Source: Thermaceae bacterium | GTDB taxonomy: Bacteria; Deinococcota; Deinococci; Deinococcales; Marinithermaceae | Assembly (NCBI GenBank): GCA_026984675.1 | Contig: JALSRQ010000044.1 | Coordinates: 1-64,000, forward strand | Length of the DNA stretch: 64,000 nt | Reading direction: 5' to 3' | In this document: one piece after another, positions 43,706 to 52,536 of the stretch | Position numbering within the stretch: the first letter of the stretch is position 1 | How the letters are laid out: each line of letters begins with the position of its first letter | The notes under the pieces: generated by a model | Databases searched by the model: none | Seen by the model: the letters and a program-made list of their open reading frames with translations, nothing else | Told to the model about the DNA's origin: nothing | Translations under genes and position numbers: made by a program

Positions 43706-43872
43706 AGCTTAGATACGTACCGAACAAGAACGCCAAGGCCTTCGCCCCGGGCCTCCGCCCGGGGCAGGTCGTTGAGGTGAGCAAGGAAGAGGGCGAGCGT
43801 CTCCTCGCCACCGGGGCCTTCGAGGCCCTCGAGGAGCCGAAGCCCAAGAGGAAGAGCAAAGGAGGTAAGTGA
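43702..43872 (+). CDS. Small tail-region protein
   Basis: 56 residues from GTG at 43702, overlapping upstream GTGA and downstream TGATG. It starts KLRYVPNKNAKAFAPGLRPG and ends with a lysine-rich tail PKPKRKSKGGK. Double overlap and GGAGG inside its end (for the next gene) support it. Confidence 0.55.
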   Translation: MKLRYVPNKNAKAFAPGLRPGQVVEVSKEEGERLLATGAFEALEEPKPKRKSKGGK

Positions 43873-44804
43873 TGGGTGTCGCGCAACTAGCTCACATCGG
43901 CCTGGGCAAGGAGGCCGCCTGGGGCACCGGCGTGCCCCCCACGGTCTTCTTTCCCGGTACCAAGGACATCAACATCGAGATCGGCCGGCTCCGCATTGAG
44001 GGGCCTCACGCCACGATCGCTCAGCTGCGTTCGGGCGCCGGCCGGAAGAGCGTACGGGGCGGCATGAGCGGGATCCCCGCCTACACTGACGCGATGGGGC
44101 ATCTGCTTGTGGCCCTGCTGGGCGCTCCGACCACCACCGGCACCGGTCCCTACACCCACACCTTCAAGGCTGACACGCTACCCGTGGCGAACGACCACCC
44201 CCGCCCGCCTTACTCGCTTCAGTGGACCGCTGACGGGGTCACCCGGCGCTACACCGGCGGCCAGCTGGGACAGATCGGCTTCAAGCAACCCGCCAACGAC
44301 TACCTCAAGATGGACCTCAACTGGGTCTTCCGGGATCACCAGAACGGGGTCGCCGAGGCCACGCCGACCTTCCCCACCGACGCCGTCTTCGACTTCCGCG
44401 ACCTGGCGGTCAGCCGGGGCGGTTCGCCGCTCGGGCTCCGGGTGGAAAGTCTTGACATCACCATCAACAACAACTTCGAGCCGGTCGAAGCGACGGGGTC
44501 GGACGTCATCGCGGCGATGGACATCGGGACGGTGACCGCCGAGGCTCAGCTCACCCTCGAGTTCAACGACGCGGCCATCTACGGCGACTTTGTGAACGAC
44601 ACCGCCAACCGCTACGACTTCGTCTGGACTCGGGGCGCGAAGAGCCTGACGATCACCTTCCACAGGGCGGTGGTCGCCGCCCACTCGCAGCCGATCCCCG
44701 CAAGCGGCCGCCTCACCGCCGCCGTCACCCTGGCCGCCGAGCTCGATCCGACCACCGGCGAGTTCATTGACGTGGTTCTGGTGAACGACACCGCCAGCTA
44801 CTAG
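43872..44804 (+). CDS. Major tail tube protein
   Basis: 310 residues, mostly beta. Pattern GLGKEAAWGTGVPPTVFFPG at the start, RYTGGQLGQIGFKQPANDYL, LDITINNNFEPVEATGSDVI. Typical of tail tube subunits with an Ig-like or doubled tube fold. ATG at 43872 with GGAGG upstream. Confidence 0.78.
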   Translation: MGVAQLAHIGLGKEAAWGTGVPPTVFFPGTKDINIEIGRLRIEGPHATIAQLRSGAGRKSVRGGMSGIPAYTDAMGHLLVALLGAPTTTGTGPYTHTFKADTLPVANDHPRPPYSLQWTADGVTRRYTGGQLGQIGFKQPANDYLKMDLNWVFRDHQNGVAEATPTFPTDAVFDFRDLAVSRGGSPLGLRVESLDITINNNFEPVEATGSDVIAAMDIGTVTAEAQLTLEFNDAAIYGDFVNDTANRYDFVWTRGAKSLTITFHRAVVAAHSQPIPASGRLTAAVTLAAELDPTTGEFIDVVLVNDTASY

Positions 44805-44812
44805 GAGGGCGC

Positions 44813-45349
44813 ATGGGAATCGCCGAGAGGCTCAAGGAGTACCAGGCCCAGCGGTTCGTCTTCCGCTTCCCCGACGGCGAAGAGCTCATCCTGCGCCCGG
44901 TCCGGGCGATCGAGATCATCCCCCGCCTGGGGGTGGCGCCGGACGCGGTGGGGCGGTTCCTCACCGCCGGAGAGGCCAGCGCCGAGACCCTGGACCCCGC
45001 CGACGTGCCCCAGGCGGCCCTCCTCGCCGGGCGGCTGGAGGAGGCCTACTACGTCTACGGCGTCGTGAGTGTCGCGATCTGTTTCGACCACGAGGCCCTC
45101 GAGGGCAAGTGCCCGGATGGGTCGGTGCCGGTGAGCGTGTTCCGGGCCTGGGTCCGGGATCAGTACGGGGAGGAGATCCTCGCCGCCCTCGAGCGCCGCT
45201 TGCGTGAGGTCTCCGGCGAGATCCGGCCCGATGAGGTGGCCCAGGACCGGGAATCCTTTCGTGAAGTGGCTCCGGGCCCTGCATTACATGGGGAAGACGT
45301 ACGGGACGAGCCCGATCGAGTTCCTCCACATGCCAATCGGCAGGCTTGA
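44813..45349 (+). CDS. Tail assembly chaperone, upstream frame
   Basis: 178 residues. Real-looking sequence runs to about RPDEVAQDRESF; the last 30 residues read like out-of-frame sequence. It lies between the tail tube and tape measure, the gpG slot. The downstream partner is in the +1 frame and starts inside this gene, which suggests ribosomal frameshifting near 45250-45265. Confidence 0.7.
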   Translation: MGIAERLKEYQAQRFVFRFPDGEELILRPVRAIEIIPRLGVAPDAVGRFLTAGEASAETLDPADVPQAALLAGRLEEAYYVYGVVSVAICFDHEALEGKCPDGSVPVSVFRAWVRDQYGEEILAALERRLREVSGEIRPDEVAQDRESFREVAPGPALHGEDVRDEPDRVPPHANRQA

Positions 45350-45452
45350 GCTGCTCCTCCGCATCTTCGAGGAGGGCAGTGCCCACGAGCAGCTGATGGC
45401 CGAGAAGGAGCGCCAGAAGGCCGAACTGGAGGCCCGCCGTGCCGCGCAATGA
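45261..45452 (+). CDS. Tail assembly chaperone, downstream frame (gpT-like)
   Basis: 63 residues if started at GTG 45261 (KWLRALHYMGKTYGTSPIEF, LHMPIGRLELLLRIFEEGSA), without a clear Shine-Dalgarno. The in-frame sequence TGNPF just before it also fits, so it is probably made mainly as a fusion with the upstream frame. Confidence 0.65.
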   Translation: MKWLRALHYMGKTYGTSPIEFLHMPIGRLELLLRIFEEGSAHEQLMAEKERQKAELEARRAAQ

Positions 45453-48400
45453 ACTGGAGATCGTCCTCCGCCTCAGGGACGAGGCCACCCGGGCCCTGAA
45501 GCGGGCCCAGGGGGCCCTGAAGGGCCTCGAGGGGGAGCTGAAGCGGGCGAAGGCGGCGGCGGCCAGACTGAACGCCGAACTCGAGGCCGCCGCCCCGCAC
45601 AGCCTGAAGCTGGCGGCGGCGGTCTCCGCCGCCGGGGCGAGCCTCGCCGGGCTCGGCGTGAAGGCGATCGCCACCGCCGGCCAGTTCGAGCAGATGCGGA
45701 TCGCCTTCACCACCATGCTGGGCTCAGCGGAGAAGGCCGACCGCTTCCTCCGCGAGCTCTACGACTTCGCCGCCAAGACGCCCTTCGAGATCGAGGGGCT
45801 ACAGCAGCAGGTCCAGCTCCTCCTCGCCCTCGGGTTCAAGGCTGAGGAGGTGATCCCCACCCTGCGGGCGGTTGGCGACGCGGTGGCCGCCCTCGGCGGT
45901 TCGAGCGCCCTCCTGGATCGGGTAGTGCTCGCCCTCGGCCAGATCCGGGCCAAGGGCAAGGTGTCGGCCGAGGAGATGCGCCAGCTCGCCGAGGCCGGGA
46001 TCCCCGCCTGGGAGATGCTCGCCAAGAAGATCGGCGTCGACATCCCCACCGCCATGAAGCTCGCCCAGCAGGGAGCCATCGACGCCGCCACTGGGGTCTC
46101 GGCGATCCTCGAGGGCATGCAGGAGCGCTTCGCAGGCATGATGGAGCTTCAGAGCCGAACGCTCCTCGGCATTTGGTCCAACATCAAGGACAACCTGACC
46201 CGCACGCTCGCCGCCCTGGGCGAGGACCTCGACCGCACTTTCCACGTTCGGGAGGGCATGCAGGCGTTCCTCGCCTGGCTCGACCGGGTGCGGGCGTGGT
46301 TCGAGGGTGGGGGGATCCGGCGGTTTTTGAGGGAGCACGCCCGGAGCATCTTCGAGCTCGCCGGAGCCATCACCGGCGCCTTGCTGCCTGCCCTGGTCCA
46401 GGCCATCCGCGGCCTCGCGCTTTTTGCCGCCCGCCTCGCCCCCTGGGCCGCGGCAGGGTACGCGGCGGTAAAGGCGCTCGAGGCCCTCGGCGTATCCCTC
46501 GCCGATCTCAAGCGCTGGGCCGCGCTCGGGGCCCAGGCGATCAGCGGGCTCGGGAAGATCTTCCAGGCCGTGGTTGCCGACGCGGCCGGGGTGATCGCGT
46601 TCTGGCGGCGAGCGCTGAGCGGCATGATGGATGCTTTTCGCCGAGCGCTCTTCTTCCTGGATCGGGCATGGAAAGCGATCCAGGAGCGAAACATAGCGGG
46701 CGCCCGTTTCGCCCTGCAAACCGCCGCTACCGCGCTGTCGGGAAGCCTCGCACAGGCATTCGACGCAGCGACGCAGCAGAGCGCCGTCTTCTTCGACCGC
46801 GCCAACAAACTCGCCGAGGACGGGCTGACCAGGCTCTTTATGACGATGGACGGCACGCTCGGCGAAACCGCCCGGGCGACCCAGAAGGCCTTCAGCGAGA
46901 TCGTTGCCGGAGCCCGCCAGCTGAGCAAGAGCCTGACTGCGCTGGCGGGCGGCGGGAGCGCGCCCATCCCACAGCTAAATGCTGGCCTCGAGCAGACCGG
47001 CGATAAGGCGGACCAGGCGAAGGACAAGATCCTCTCCCTCAACGAGGCCATCCGGCGCCAGCTGGATCTCCTCGGCCAGACCGCGCCGCGGGTGGCCGAG
47101 TACGCGCAGGCCTTCCTGGGCGTGGTGTCGCCGCGAGAGGAGGCGCCGACCGCCAGCGGCGGCCAGACCCCAACCTGGCTCTTCCGCATGCCAGGCTACC
47201 GCCGCCGCCACGGGGGGCTCAGGGCCGAGATGCGAGCCCAGGCCGAGGCCGAACGGGAGGCCCTCGAGGCCGCTTCCAAGCTCACCGACGCGGAGCGGGA
47301 CCGCCGCCAGGCCCTCGCCGAGATCCGCGCCGAGCAAAAGCGGCTAAACGAGCTTGAGAAGGAGCACCTCGAGCTCCAGCAAAGCCTGCTCCGGGCGCGG
47401 CAGATGGAGATCGCCCGCATGCGCCGGCTCCTTGCTGAAGCCTCCAAGCTCACCGCTGCCGAGGCGGACCGGCGGCGGGCGGCGAGGGAACTTGGCAAGG
47501 TCTGGACGTACCAGGGCCAGCTCTACCGCGAGCACCTGCAGTATCAACGAAGCCTGCTCCGGGCGCGGGAGATGGAGATCAAAAAGGCCGAGGAGCTGAC
47601 TCGTAAGGAAAGGGAGCGCCTCCGGCTCGCCGAGCGGTACGTCAGCACCATCCAGACCGTCTACTCCGGCCTCAACCGCGTGCTCTCCTCGTTTAGCAAG
47701 GTGGGCAAGGACACCGGCGCGGCCATCCGGGATCTCTGGGGCGGCTTTGCCGACCTGGCCAAGGCCATCCCGGTGGTGGGCGGGCTCCTGAGCAAGGTCT
47801 TCAGCTTCTTCGGCTCCATCGCCGAGGGCCTCTACAAGCTCACCTGGCAGGCTACCGTCGAGAGCCTGAACCGGGCCAGGGCCGCCTACGAGAAGCTCGG
47901 CGAGCAGATGGTGCTGATCCACCAGCGCGCCTACGCTCGCATCAAGAAGTACCAGGAACGCTACTTCTTCGGCTTGATCAGCGTCGACCGGTACAAGGTC
48001 GAGGTGGACAAGTTCGCGCTGAAGATCGCCCAGACCCTGGAGCAAGGGGTCCTCGGCGGGCTCAGGAACGCGATGCGGGCGTTCCTCGAGGGCGCCCAGG
48101 ACTGGCAGGAGCAGCTCAAGGAGGGCCTCCGTTCCGCGATCGAGAACGCCGTCATCGAGGCGGTGATCCAGGGGGCGATCTTCAAGGGCGTGCTCGGTGA
48201 GGCGCTGACCAAGCTGACCGAGGCCCTGGCCAAGGGCAACTACGAAGCCGCCCGGACGTACGTCCGGGACATTGCGGCCCAGGTGCCCGAGCTGACCAAG
48301 AAGATCGCCGGGGTGCTCGAGCCCTTCCGTCGAGAAATGGCCGGCCTCAGGGGCGGGAAGAGCGGGGGAGAGGGCGGCTTGACCACCCCCGGCACCCAGA

Positions 48401-48576
48401 CCATCCGCTACGAGCTACCCACGGCCCCGGTGCTCGCCGCTCCTGCCTGGGTGGACGAGATGGGCCGGCACGTGGCGAAGTTCGGGGAGGCGGTGGATCG
48501 GTTTGCGAAAGCTCGGATTAGCGTGGACGTTCGCCTTTCTGGCGATCTGGCTTACAGCGTGCGGGGGCTTGCGTGA
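45439..48576 (+). CDS. Tape measure protein
   Basis: 1045 residues, the longest phage gene; sets tail length. N-terminal coiled coil, then the conserved tape-measure domain (GQFEQMRIAFTTMLGSAEKA, FLRELYDFAAKTPFEIEGLQ, EMRQLAEAGIPAWEMLAKKI). Hydrophobic helices near 300-345 and 780-810. A tandem 56-residue repeat lies near 610-720. At about 3.1 kb it predicts a tail of roughly 150 nm using the usual 1.5 Å per residue; inference. Confidence 0.93.
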   Translation: MPRNELEIVLRLRDEATRALKRAQGALKGLEGELKRAKAAAARLNAELEAAAPHSLKLAAAVSAAGASLAGLGVKAIATAGQFEQMRIAFTTMLGSAEKADRFLRELYDFAAKTPFEIEGLQQQVQLLLALGFKAEEVIPTLRAVGDAVAALGGSSALLDRVVLALGQIRAKGKVSAEEMRQLAEAGIPAWEMLAKKIGVDIPTAMKLAQQGAIDAATGVSAILEGMQERFAGMMELQSRTLLGIWSNIKDNLTRTLAALGEDLDRTFHVREGMQAFLAWLDRVRAWFEGGGIRRFLREHARSIFELAGAITGALLPALVQAIRGLALFAARLAPWAAAGYAAVKALEALGVSLADLKRWAALGAQAISGLGKIFQAVVADAAGVIAFWRRALSGMMDAFRRALFFLDRAWKAIQERNIAGARFALQTAATALSGSLAQAFDAATQQSAVFFDRANKLAEDGLTRLFMTMDGTLGETARATQKAFSEIVAGARQLSKSLTALAGGGSAPIPQLNAGLEQTGDKADQAKDKILSLNEAIRRQLDLLGQTAPRVAEYAQAFLGVVSPREEAPTASGGQTPTWLFRMPGYRRRHGGLRAEMRAQAEAEREALEAASKLTDAERDRRQALAEIRAEQKRLNELEKEHLELQQSLLRARQMEIARMRRLLAEASKLTAAEADRRRAARELGKVWTYQGQLYREHLQYQRSLLRAREMEIKKAEELTRKERERLRLAERYVSTIQTVYSGLNRVLSSFSKVGKDTGAAIRDLWGGFADLAKAIPVVGGLLSKVFSFFGSIAEGLYKLTWQATVESLNRARAAYEKLGEQMVLIHQRAYARIKKYQERYFFGLISVDRYKVEVDKFALKIAQTLEQGVLGGLRNAMRAFLEGAQDWQEQLKEGLRSAIENAVIEAVIQGAIFKGVLGEALTKLTEALAKGNYEAARTYVRDIAAQVPELTKKIAGVLEPFRREMAGLRGGKSGGEGGLTTPGTQTIRYELPTAPVLAAPAWVDEMGRHVAKFGEAVDRFAKARISVDVRLSGDLAYSVRGLA
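47269..47604 (+). repeat. Tandem 168-bp (56-codon) duplication in the tape measure gene
   Basis: TCCAAG at 47275 and 47443, and AGCCTGCTCCGGGCGCGG at 47383 and 47551, recur 168 bp apart, both in frame and in the same order, so the unit is a true tandem copy with diverged interior. Confidence 0.8.
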
Positions 48577-48628
48577 GCCTCAGCAGGACATCCGCTACTA
48601 CTCGACACACGCTAAGGGGAGGCCGGCG

Positions 48629-50140
48629 TTGAGCTGGGAATTGCGCGTCTGGACGCCCAACAAGGCCACGCTCAAGGCCACCTACACCGACGCCAGTCCG
48701 GGTGGCATCGCCGAGGGGTTCCGGTGGTCGGTCCGGGGCGACGGCAACTGCGAGCAGATGCGGTTCCAGGCGGCGCCCTCTAAGGTCGACATCGCCGCCC
48801 GCGATGTGGTGCAGCTCCTGGTGGATGGGCAGCCGGCGTTCTACGGCTACATCGAGACCTCCTGGCCAGCGAATGACGGCCGGGTGCGGGGGTACGTGGC
48901 GGTGGGGGCGGATCGGCTCCTGCAACAACGGCTCATGGACTCGACAACCTACGCCGAGCAAGATGTGGGCGCGATCGTGCGGGACATCGCCTCAAGGCTC
49001 CTGCATCCGGCGATCACCTATGACCCGGCGCGGGTGCCGGACACGGGCCGGAAGATCGTAATGGGTCCTAGCATTTTGGTTCCGCTTGCCCAGGTGCTCT
49101 CTGATTTAGCGCGTAGCGTTCCAGGTATTACGTGGGGTGTAGATGCCACCGGGGCATTCTGGTTCGCGCCAGAGTCTTCGTCCATTTCGGTCGGCTATGC
49201 CGAGCACGGCCTAAACTGGCTTCCTGTTGAAGGGGAGGAGGTCGTGACTCAGGTAGCGCTCCTGATGGCTTTACCGCCCGCGCCAGGAAATGCCGAGGTA
49301 TGGGAGTCGTTTTCCGGTGCTGGATACGGGTATGAGCAACGTGATCTACCAAATCGGTACTATGTTCACTACTACGAAGACCCGAGTAATGCTACGTATG
49401 GGGCGGAAAAGGCATATGTGTACCGCGATGCCATTGTGCCGTGGGCGGAGCGCGGAAGCAATGTCAGCGGTACGGTCAGCAATCCTACCAACGCAAGTGA
49501 CGGAAATGCGGCCACATACGCATCCGGCCCAGGTGATCTGACAGCAACACCGGGCCCTGGGACCCAGCGTTATGCCCCGCGCGCCACGATCATCTATGAG
49601 TCCACCGAAGCGGGTGGCACAGCGACTCTGAGGCACTCCTGCACAAACGCTGGGGCGATTACCGGTGACTGGTTGCGTATAGACCTCCCAAATACTGGCG
49701 GCAAACCGCGTTTAATCGAGCTCGTTTTGCCCGTCCTGGGGCCCAGCGGATTTTGTGAAACGGCTGGTACCTGGCTAGACATGGGTGGCATCCCGGCGTC
49801 GGGAAAGGTCTACGAAGTGGAGTTCTACGAATACGACACCGTCAGACTTGATAACTACGCTCGCTCCCTCATCCGCTTACCATCCCAAACCCCCGCCGAG
49901 GTCGAGTGGCCGGGCTACCACCCGCCTGCCCGCTACCTCACCGTCACCGGCGCCCCCGGCGGCGACCTCACCGGCGAGGTGGAGACCTGGGAGTACGAGT
50001 GGACCCCCCGCCGCATGCGGAGCGTGGCCAGGATGGGCTCGCGCGGCGCCGATCCGGCCGCCCGGGCCATCCGCATCCTCGCTGACCGGCGCCGCAAGGA
50101 GGCAGAGGGCACCGCCCTGGCCCTGACCAGGAGGAGGTGA
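48629..50140 (+). CDS. Tail tip/baseplate protein with an AT-richer central module
   Basis: 503 residues from TTG at 48629, which has AAGGGGAGG 7 nt upstream. The frame stays open back to 48503, where it would seem to encode a signal peptide, but that part overlaps the tape measure end. Outer parts (LRVWTPNKATLKATYTDASP; EWPGYHPPARYLTVTGAPGG) have host-like codons. The part encoded at about 49060-49870 is AT-richer and beta-rich (GSNVSGTVSNPTNASDGNAA, DWLRIDLPNTGGKPRLIE), like a carbohydrate-binding F5/8-type module. Confidence 0.65.
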   Translation: MSWELRVWTPNKATLKATYTDASPGGIAEGFRWSVRGDGNCEQMRFQAAPSKVDIAARDVVQLLVDGQPAFYGYIETSWPANDGRVRGYVAVGADRLLQQRLMDSTTYAEQDVGAIVRDIASRLLHPAITYDPARVPDTGRKIVMGPSILVPLAQVLSDLARSVPGITWGVDATGAFWFAPESSSISVGYAEHGLNWLPVEGEEVVTQVALLMALPPAPGNAEVWESFSGAGYGYEQRDLPNRYYVHYYEDPSNATYGAEKAYVYRDAIVPWAERGSNVSGTVSNPTNASDGNAATYASGPGDLTATPGPGTQRYAPRATIIYESTEAGGTATLRHSCTNAGAITGDWLRIDLPNTGGKPRLIELVLPVLGPSGFCETAGTWLDMGGIPASGKVYEVEFYEYDTVRLDNYARSLIRLPSQTPAEVEWPGYHPPARYLTVTGAPGGDLTGEVETWEYEWTPRRMRSVARMGSRGADPAARAIRILADRRRKEAEGTALALTRRR

Positions 50141-50143
50141 CCC

Positions 50144-50560
50144 GTGCCCTGGACGATCACCGACGGCACCAACACGGAGACGCTGACCGTCCTCAACACC
50201 CCCAGCCTCGACCACGCGATCGCCGTCGAGGCCTACGACTCCTCGGCGGGAATCAAGGTGCGGGGCGACCGGCTTCCCGAGGCCAAGCCGCTCGTCGTCG
50301 AGGTCGGCATTCACGAGGCGGACTATGGAGCGGCTCTCGCTAAGCTCTCGCGCATCCTGGCCATCGCCAAAGCAGGCGGGACGCTTCGCTACACCGAGGG
50401 CTCGGAGACGATCTCGCGGGCGTTTTTTGGCCTGAAGGGTTACGAAACCACCCGGCTGCTGCCCGCCCAGGGGCTGATCGAGGTGCGCCTCGAGCTGCTC
50501 CCGACCGCCCCCTACTGGTCGAGCACCAGCATGGGTGGCCGGGTGGTCTGGGTCTGGTAG
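50144..50560 (+). CDS. Tail protein, unknown
   Basis: 138 residues, beta-rich with one helical part (AALAKLSRILAIAKAGGTLR). GTG start 3 bp after the upstream gene. In the tail-tip cluster; specific role unknown. Confidence 0.5.
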   Translation: MPWTITDGTNTETLTVLNTPSLDHAIAVEAYDSSAGIKVRGDRLPEAKPLVVEVGIHEADYGAALAKLSRILAIAKAGGTLRYTEGSETISRAFFGLKGYETTRLLPAQGLIEVRLELLPTAPYWSSTSMGGRVVWVW

Positions 50561-50569
50561 GAGGCGAGC

Positions 50570-51043
50570 ATGCAGGTCTACCTGGACGACGGCGCCGGAG
50601 GCGAGACCAGGATCGTGGCCGTCTCCGGCATCGAGAGCCTGCTTCAGCACGCGTGGGCCCTCGACGTGGTGCGCCCGCCCCAGTCCGAGCAGTACGTCGA
50701 GGTCGGACTGGGCAATGACCTGCCCCGCGAGGTGGCCATCACCGCGTACGCCGGGGCCACCGGCGGCGCAAGCGGCGCCCAGGCGGTGGAGGCGCTCACG
50801 AACGCCGCCGAGGCCGCTCGCTGGCTCTACGTCGAGCACGGCGGCGACGCGGTGGTCGCGCACCTCGCCGCTTTCCAGGGCGCGGGCGGCGTGCAGCCGC
50901 GCGGGGCATTCAGCTACACCCTCGAGCTCCGCTGGATCGCGGACGCGGTGAGCCGTGCCGGACCTCTGACCAGCGACGACGGCGCCGACATGCTCACCGA
51001 CGACGGCGGGTCCTACCTGATCCTTTGGGAGGAGGGAATATAG
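50570..51043 (+). CDS. Tail protein, unknown
   Basis: 157 residues: starts MQVYLDDGAGGETRIVAVSG and ends acidic SDDGADMLTDDGGSYLILWE. Not recognised; position suggests the tail tip. Confidence 0.5.
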   Translation: MQVYLDDGAGGETRIVAVSGIESLLQHAWALDVVRPPQSEQYVEVGLGNDLPREVAITAYAGATGGASGAQAVEALTNAAEAARWLYVEHGGDAVVAHLAAFQGAGGVQPRGAFSYTLELRWIADAVSRAGPLTSDDGADMLTDDGGSYLILWEEGI

Positions 51044-51550
51044 GTGGCGAACAAGACGTTCTCGAACTGGCTAGCATCCCTGGCGCAAGCCACGGTAGCC
51101 CCAGGTGACCTGATCCCGGTGGTGCAGGGTGGAGTCAGCAAGCGGGCCGCCGCCGGGCAGGCGGGCGGCCTAGCCACCCTCGATGCCAACGGCATGCCTC
51201 TCGACGCCAGCGGAACCCCAATCGTGGCCTACGGCTCCAACGCAAACGGCGAGTACGTGCGGTTCGCGGACGGGACGCAGATTTGCTGGGGGATGGTTGA
51301 CTTGGGCAACTTCACCGCAGACGGCTCGAAGCAGGCAGCAACAATAACCCTTCCTGCGGCATTCGTCAATCCCCCCAAACCGGCTGGGAGCGTGATTGAG
51401 GGCACGAACATCAATGGGGCCGCATTCTACGAGCAAGGAGGTATGGATGCACCTGATGGCACAACCGTACGTGTGGCATGGAGGAGCAGTTATGGCGGGG
51501 CGTCGATAAACGCAACATGCCGCTACGTTGCCATCGGGAGGTGGAAATGA
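51044..51550 (+). CDS. Tail fibre protein
   Basis: 168 residues. N-terminal part DLIPVVQGGVSKRAAAGQAG (attachment), then SNANGEYVRFADGTQICWG, a motif common at fibre tips, and a C-terminal beta domain rich in small residues. Predicted receptor binding. The C-terminal half is AT-richer than the N-terminal half. Confidence 0.7.
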   Translation: MANKTFSNWLASLAQATVAPGDLIPVVQGGVSKRAAAGQAGGLATLDANGMPLDASGTPIVAYGSNANGEYVRFADGTQICWGMVDLGNFTADGSKQAATITLPAAFVNPPKPAGSVIEGTNINGAAFYEQGGMDAPDGTTVRVAWRSSYGGASINATCRYVAIGRWK

Positions 51551-51840
51551 TTAGAATCAGCTATAACTCTCAGTTCGGGCTCCCGGGCAAGCGCATCGCC
51601 TACTCCTGGTCCGGCCGGGTACTCACGGCAACGCTAGAGCCAGACGGCCTCAGCGAGGCGTTCGATTTTTCGGCCCTCCAGCCCGGCGACCGCGTGATGG
51701 AGATCGTGCCCGATGTATTGCCGTTCTCGCCCGTCGTGAGGGCCGAGGTGAACGACGCGGGCGATCTACACGTAGTGCTCCTCTACTGGCACCAGCCTGG
51801 GGAGCCAGATAGCAAGCCCGAGGAGGTCCTAAATGGCTAA
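51547..51840 (+). CDS. Small tail-fibre-associated protein
   Basis: 97 residues from ATG at 51547 (overlap with the fibre stop). Beta-rich: IRISYNSQFGLPGKRIAYSW, GDRVMEIVPDVLPFSPVVRA. Function unknown; follows the fibre gene like a chaperone or accessory. Confidence 0.55.
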   Translation: MIRISYNSQFGLPGKRIAYSWSGRVLTATLEPDGLSEAFDFSALQPGDRVMEIVPDVLPFSPVVRAEVNDAGDLHVVLLYWHQPGEPDSKPEEVLNG

Positions 51841-52489
51841 GCTCCAGGTCGAGACACTCGCCGACCGCCAGCATGCGGCAATGGAGGCCATCCGAGCCCA
51901 GCGCGCCCAGCGCCTGGCGCAAAGCGACTGGGTGGAGGCGCCCGACGCCTCCATATCGGCCGCCGCACGCGCCGGGTGGCGGGTTTACCGCCAACTGCTC
52001 CGCGACTGGCCTGCGCGGGTGGCGGACCCGCTCAACCCCCCGCCCTGGCCGGATGACCCGGCAATGGTGGGTACCACCGATACCTACCTCATCATCGCTC
52101 ACGGTGGATACCCCGACGGTGGGCTGGTCTATGGGGACCCAACCTTAGTCACCGACTGGGTGGCGCGGGTGCGGGCTGCGGCCCAGCGCAGGCTCCAGCT
52201 CAACGCCGCTGCCGCCCTGCATGTGATCCGCGCCGAGCTCGCTGAGGCCCAGGAGGCGGAAGCGCTGGGGGTTCCGCCCCCTGGTGGGCGCTCGAGCACC
52301 CAGCTCCAAACCCTGATCCAGCAGGGGCAGACGGCGTTTAAGAGCGTTTACCAGGCTGTTCAGTCGGCGACCACCATCGCCGGCATCAACGCCGCGCTGG
52401 AGGCCGCCCGCCAGCAAGGCCTCGACTGGCTTGTCGGTCCTGACTGGGATCCCTACCCCGAGACCTGTCCCTGGACGGTGGCAACCTGA
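51833..52489 (+). CDS. Tail-fibre assembly-like protein
   Basis: 218 residues, mostly helical with a proline-rich centre (DPLNPPPWPDDPAMVGTTDT). The N-terminus DRQHAAMEAIRAQRAQRLAQ and DWVEAPDASIS recall fibre-assembly proteins with phrases such as QRLAxSDW. Overlaps the preceding gene. Confidence 0.55.
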   Translation: MAKLQVETLADRQHAAMEAIRAQRAQRLAQSDWVEAPDASISAAARAGWRVYRQLLRDWPARVADPLNPPPWPDDPAMVGTTDTYLIIAHGGYPDGGLVYGDPTLVTDWVARVRAAAQRRLQLNAAAALHVIRAELAEAQEAEALGVPPPGGRSSTQLQTLIQQGQTAFKSVYQAVQSATTIAGINAALEAARQQGLDWLVGPDWDPYPETCPWTVAT

Positions 52490-52509
52490 ACCAAGAAGGA
52501 GGTGAGCAC

Positions 52510-52536
52510 GGCCCCGCGCGAAGCGGGGCCTTTTTT
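52510..52536 (+). terminator. Intrinsic terminator immediately before the endolysin start
   Basis: 8-bp perfect stem GGCCCCGC/GCGGGGCC, loop GCGAA, then six T, ending at the base before the endolysin ATG. AAGGAGG at 52496 lies before the hairpin; folding would bring it nearer the ATG. Confidence 0.8.

Noticed and set aside
48503-48628. Signal peptide with lipobox (WLTACG) at the start of the tail-tip gene
   Set aside because: This stretch is the end of the tape measure gene in another frame; a strong Shine-Dalgarno places the real start at TTG 48629.
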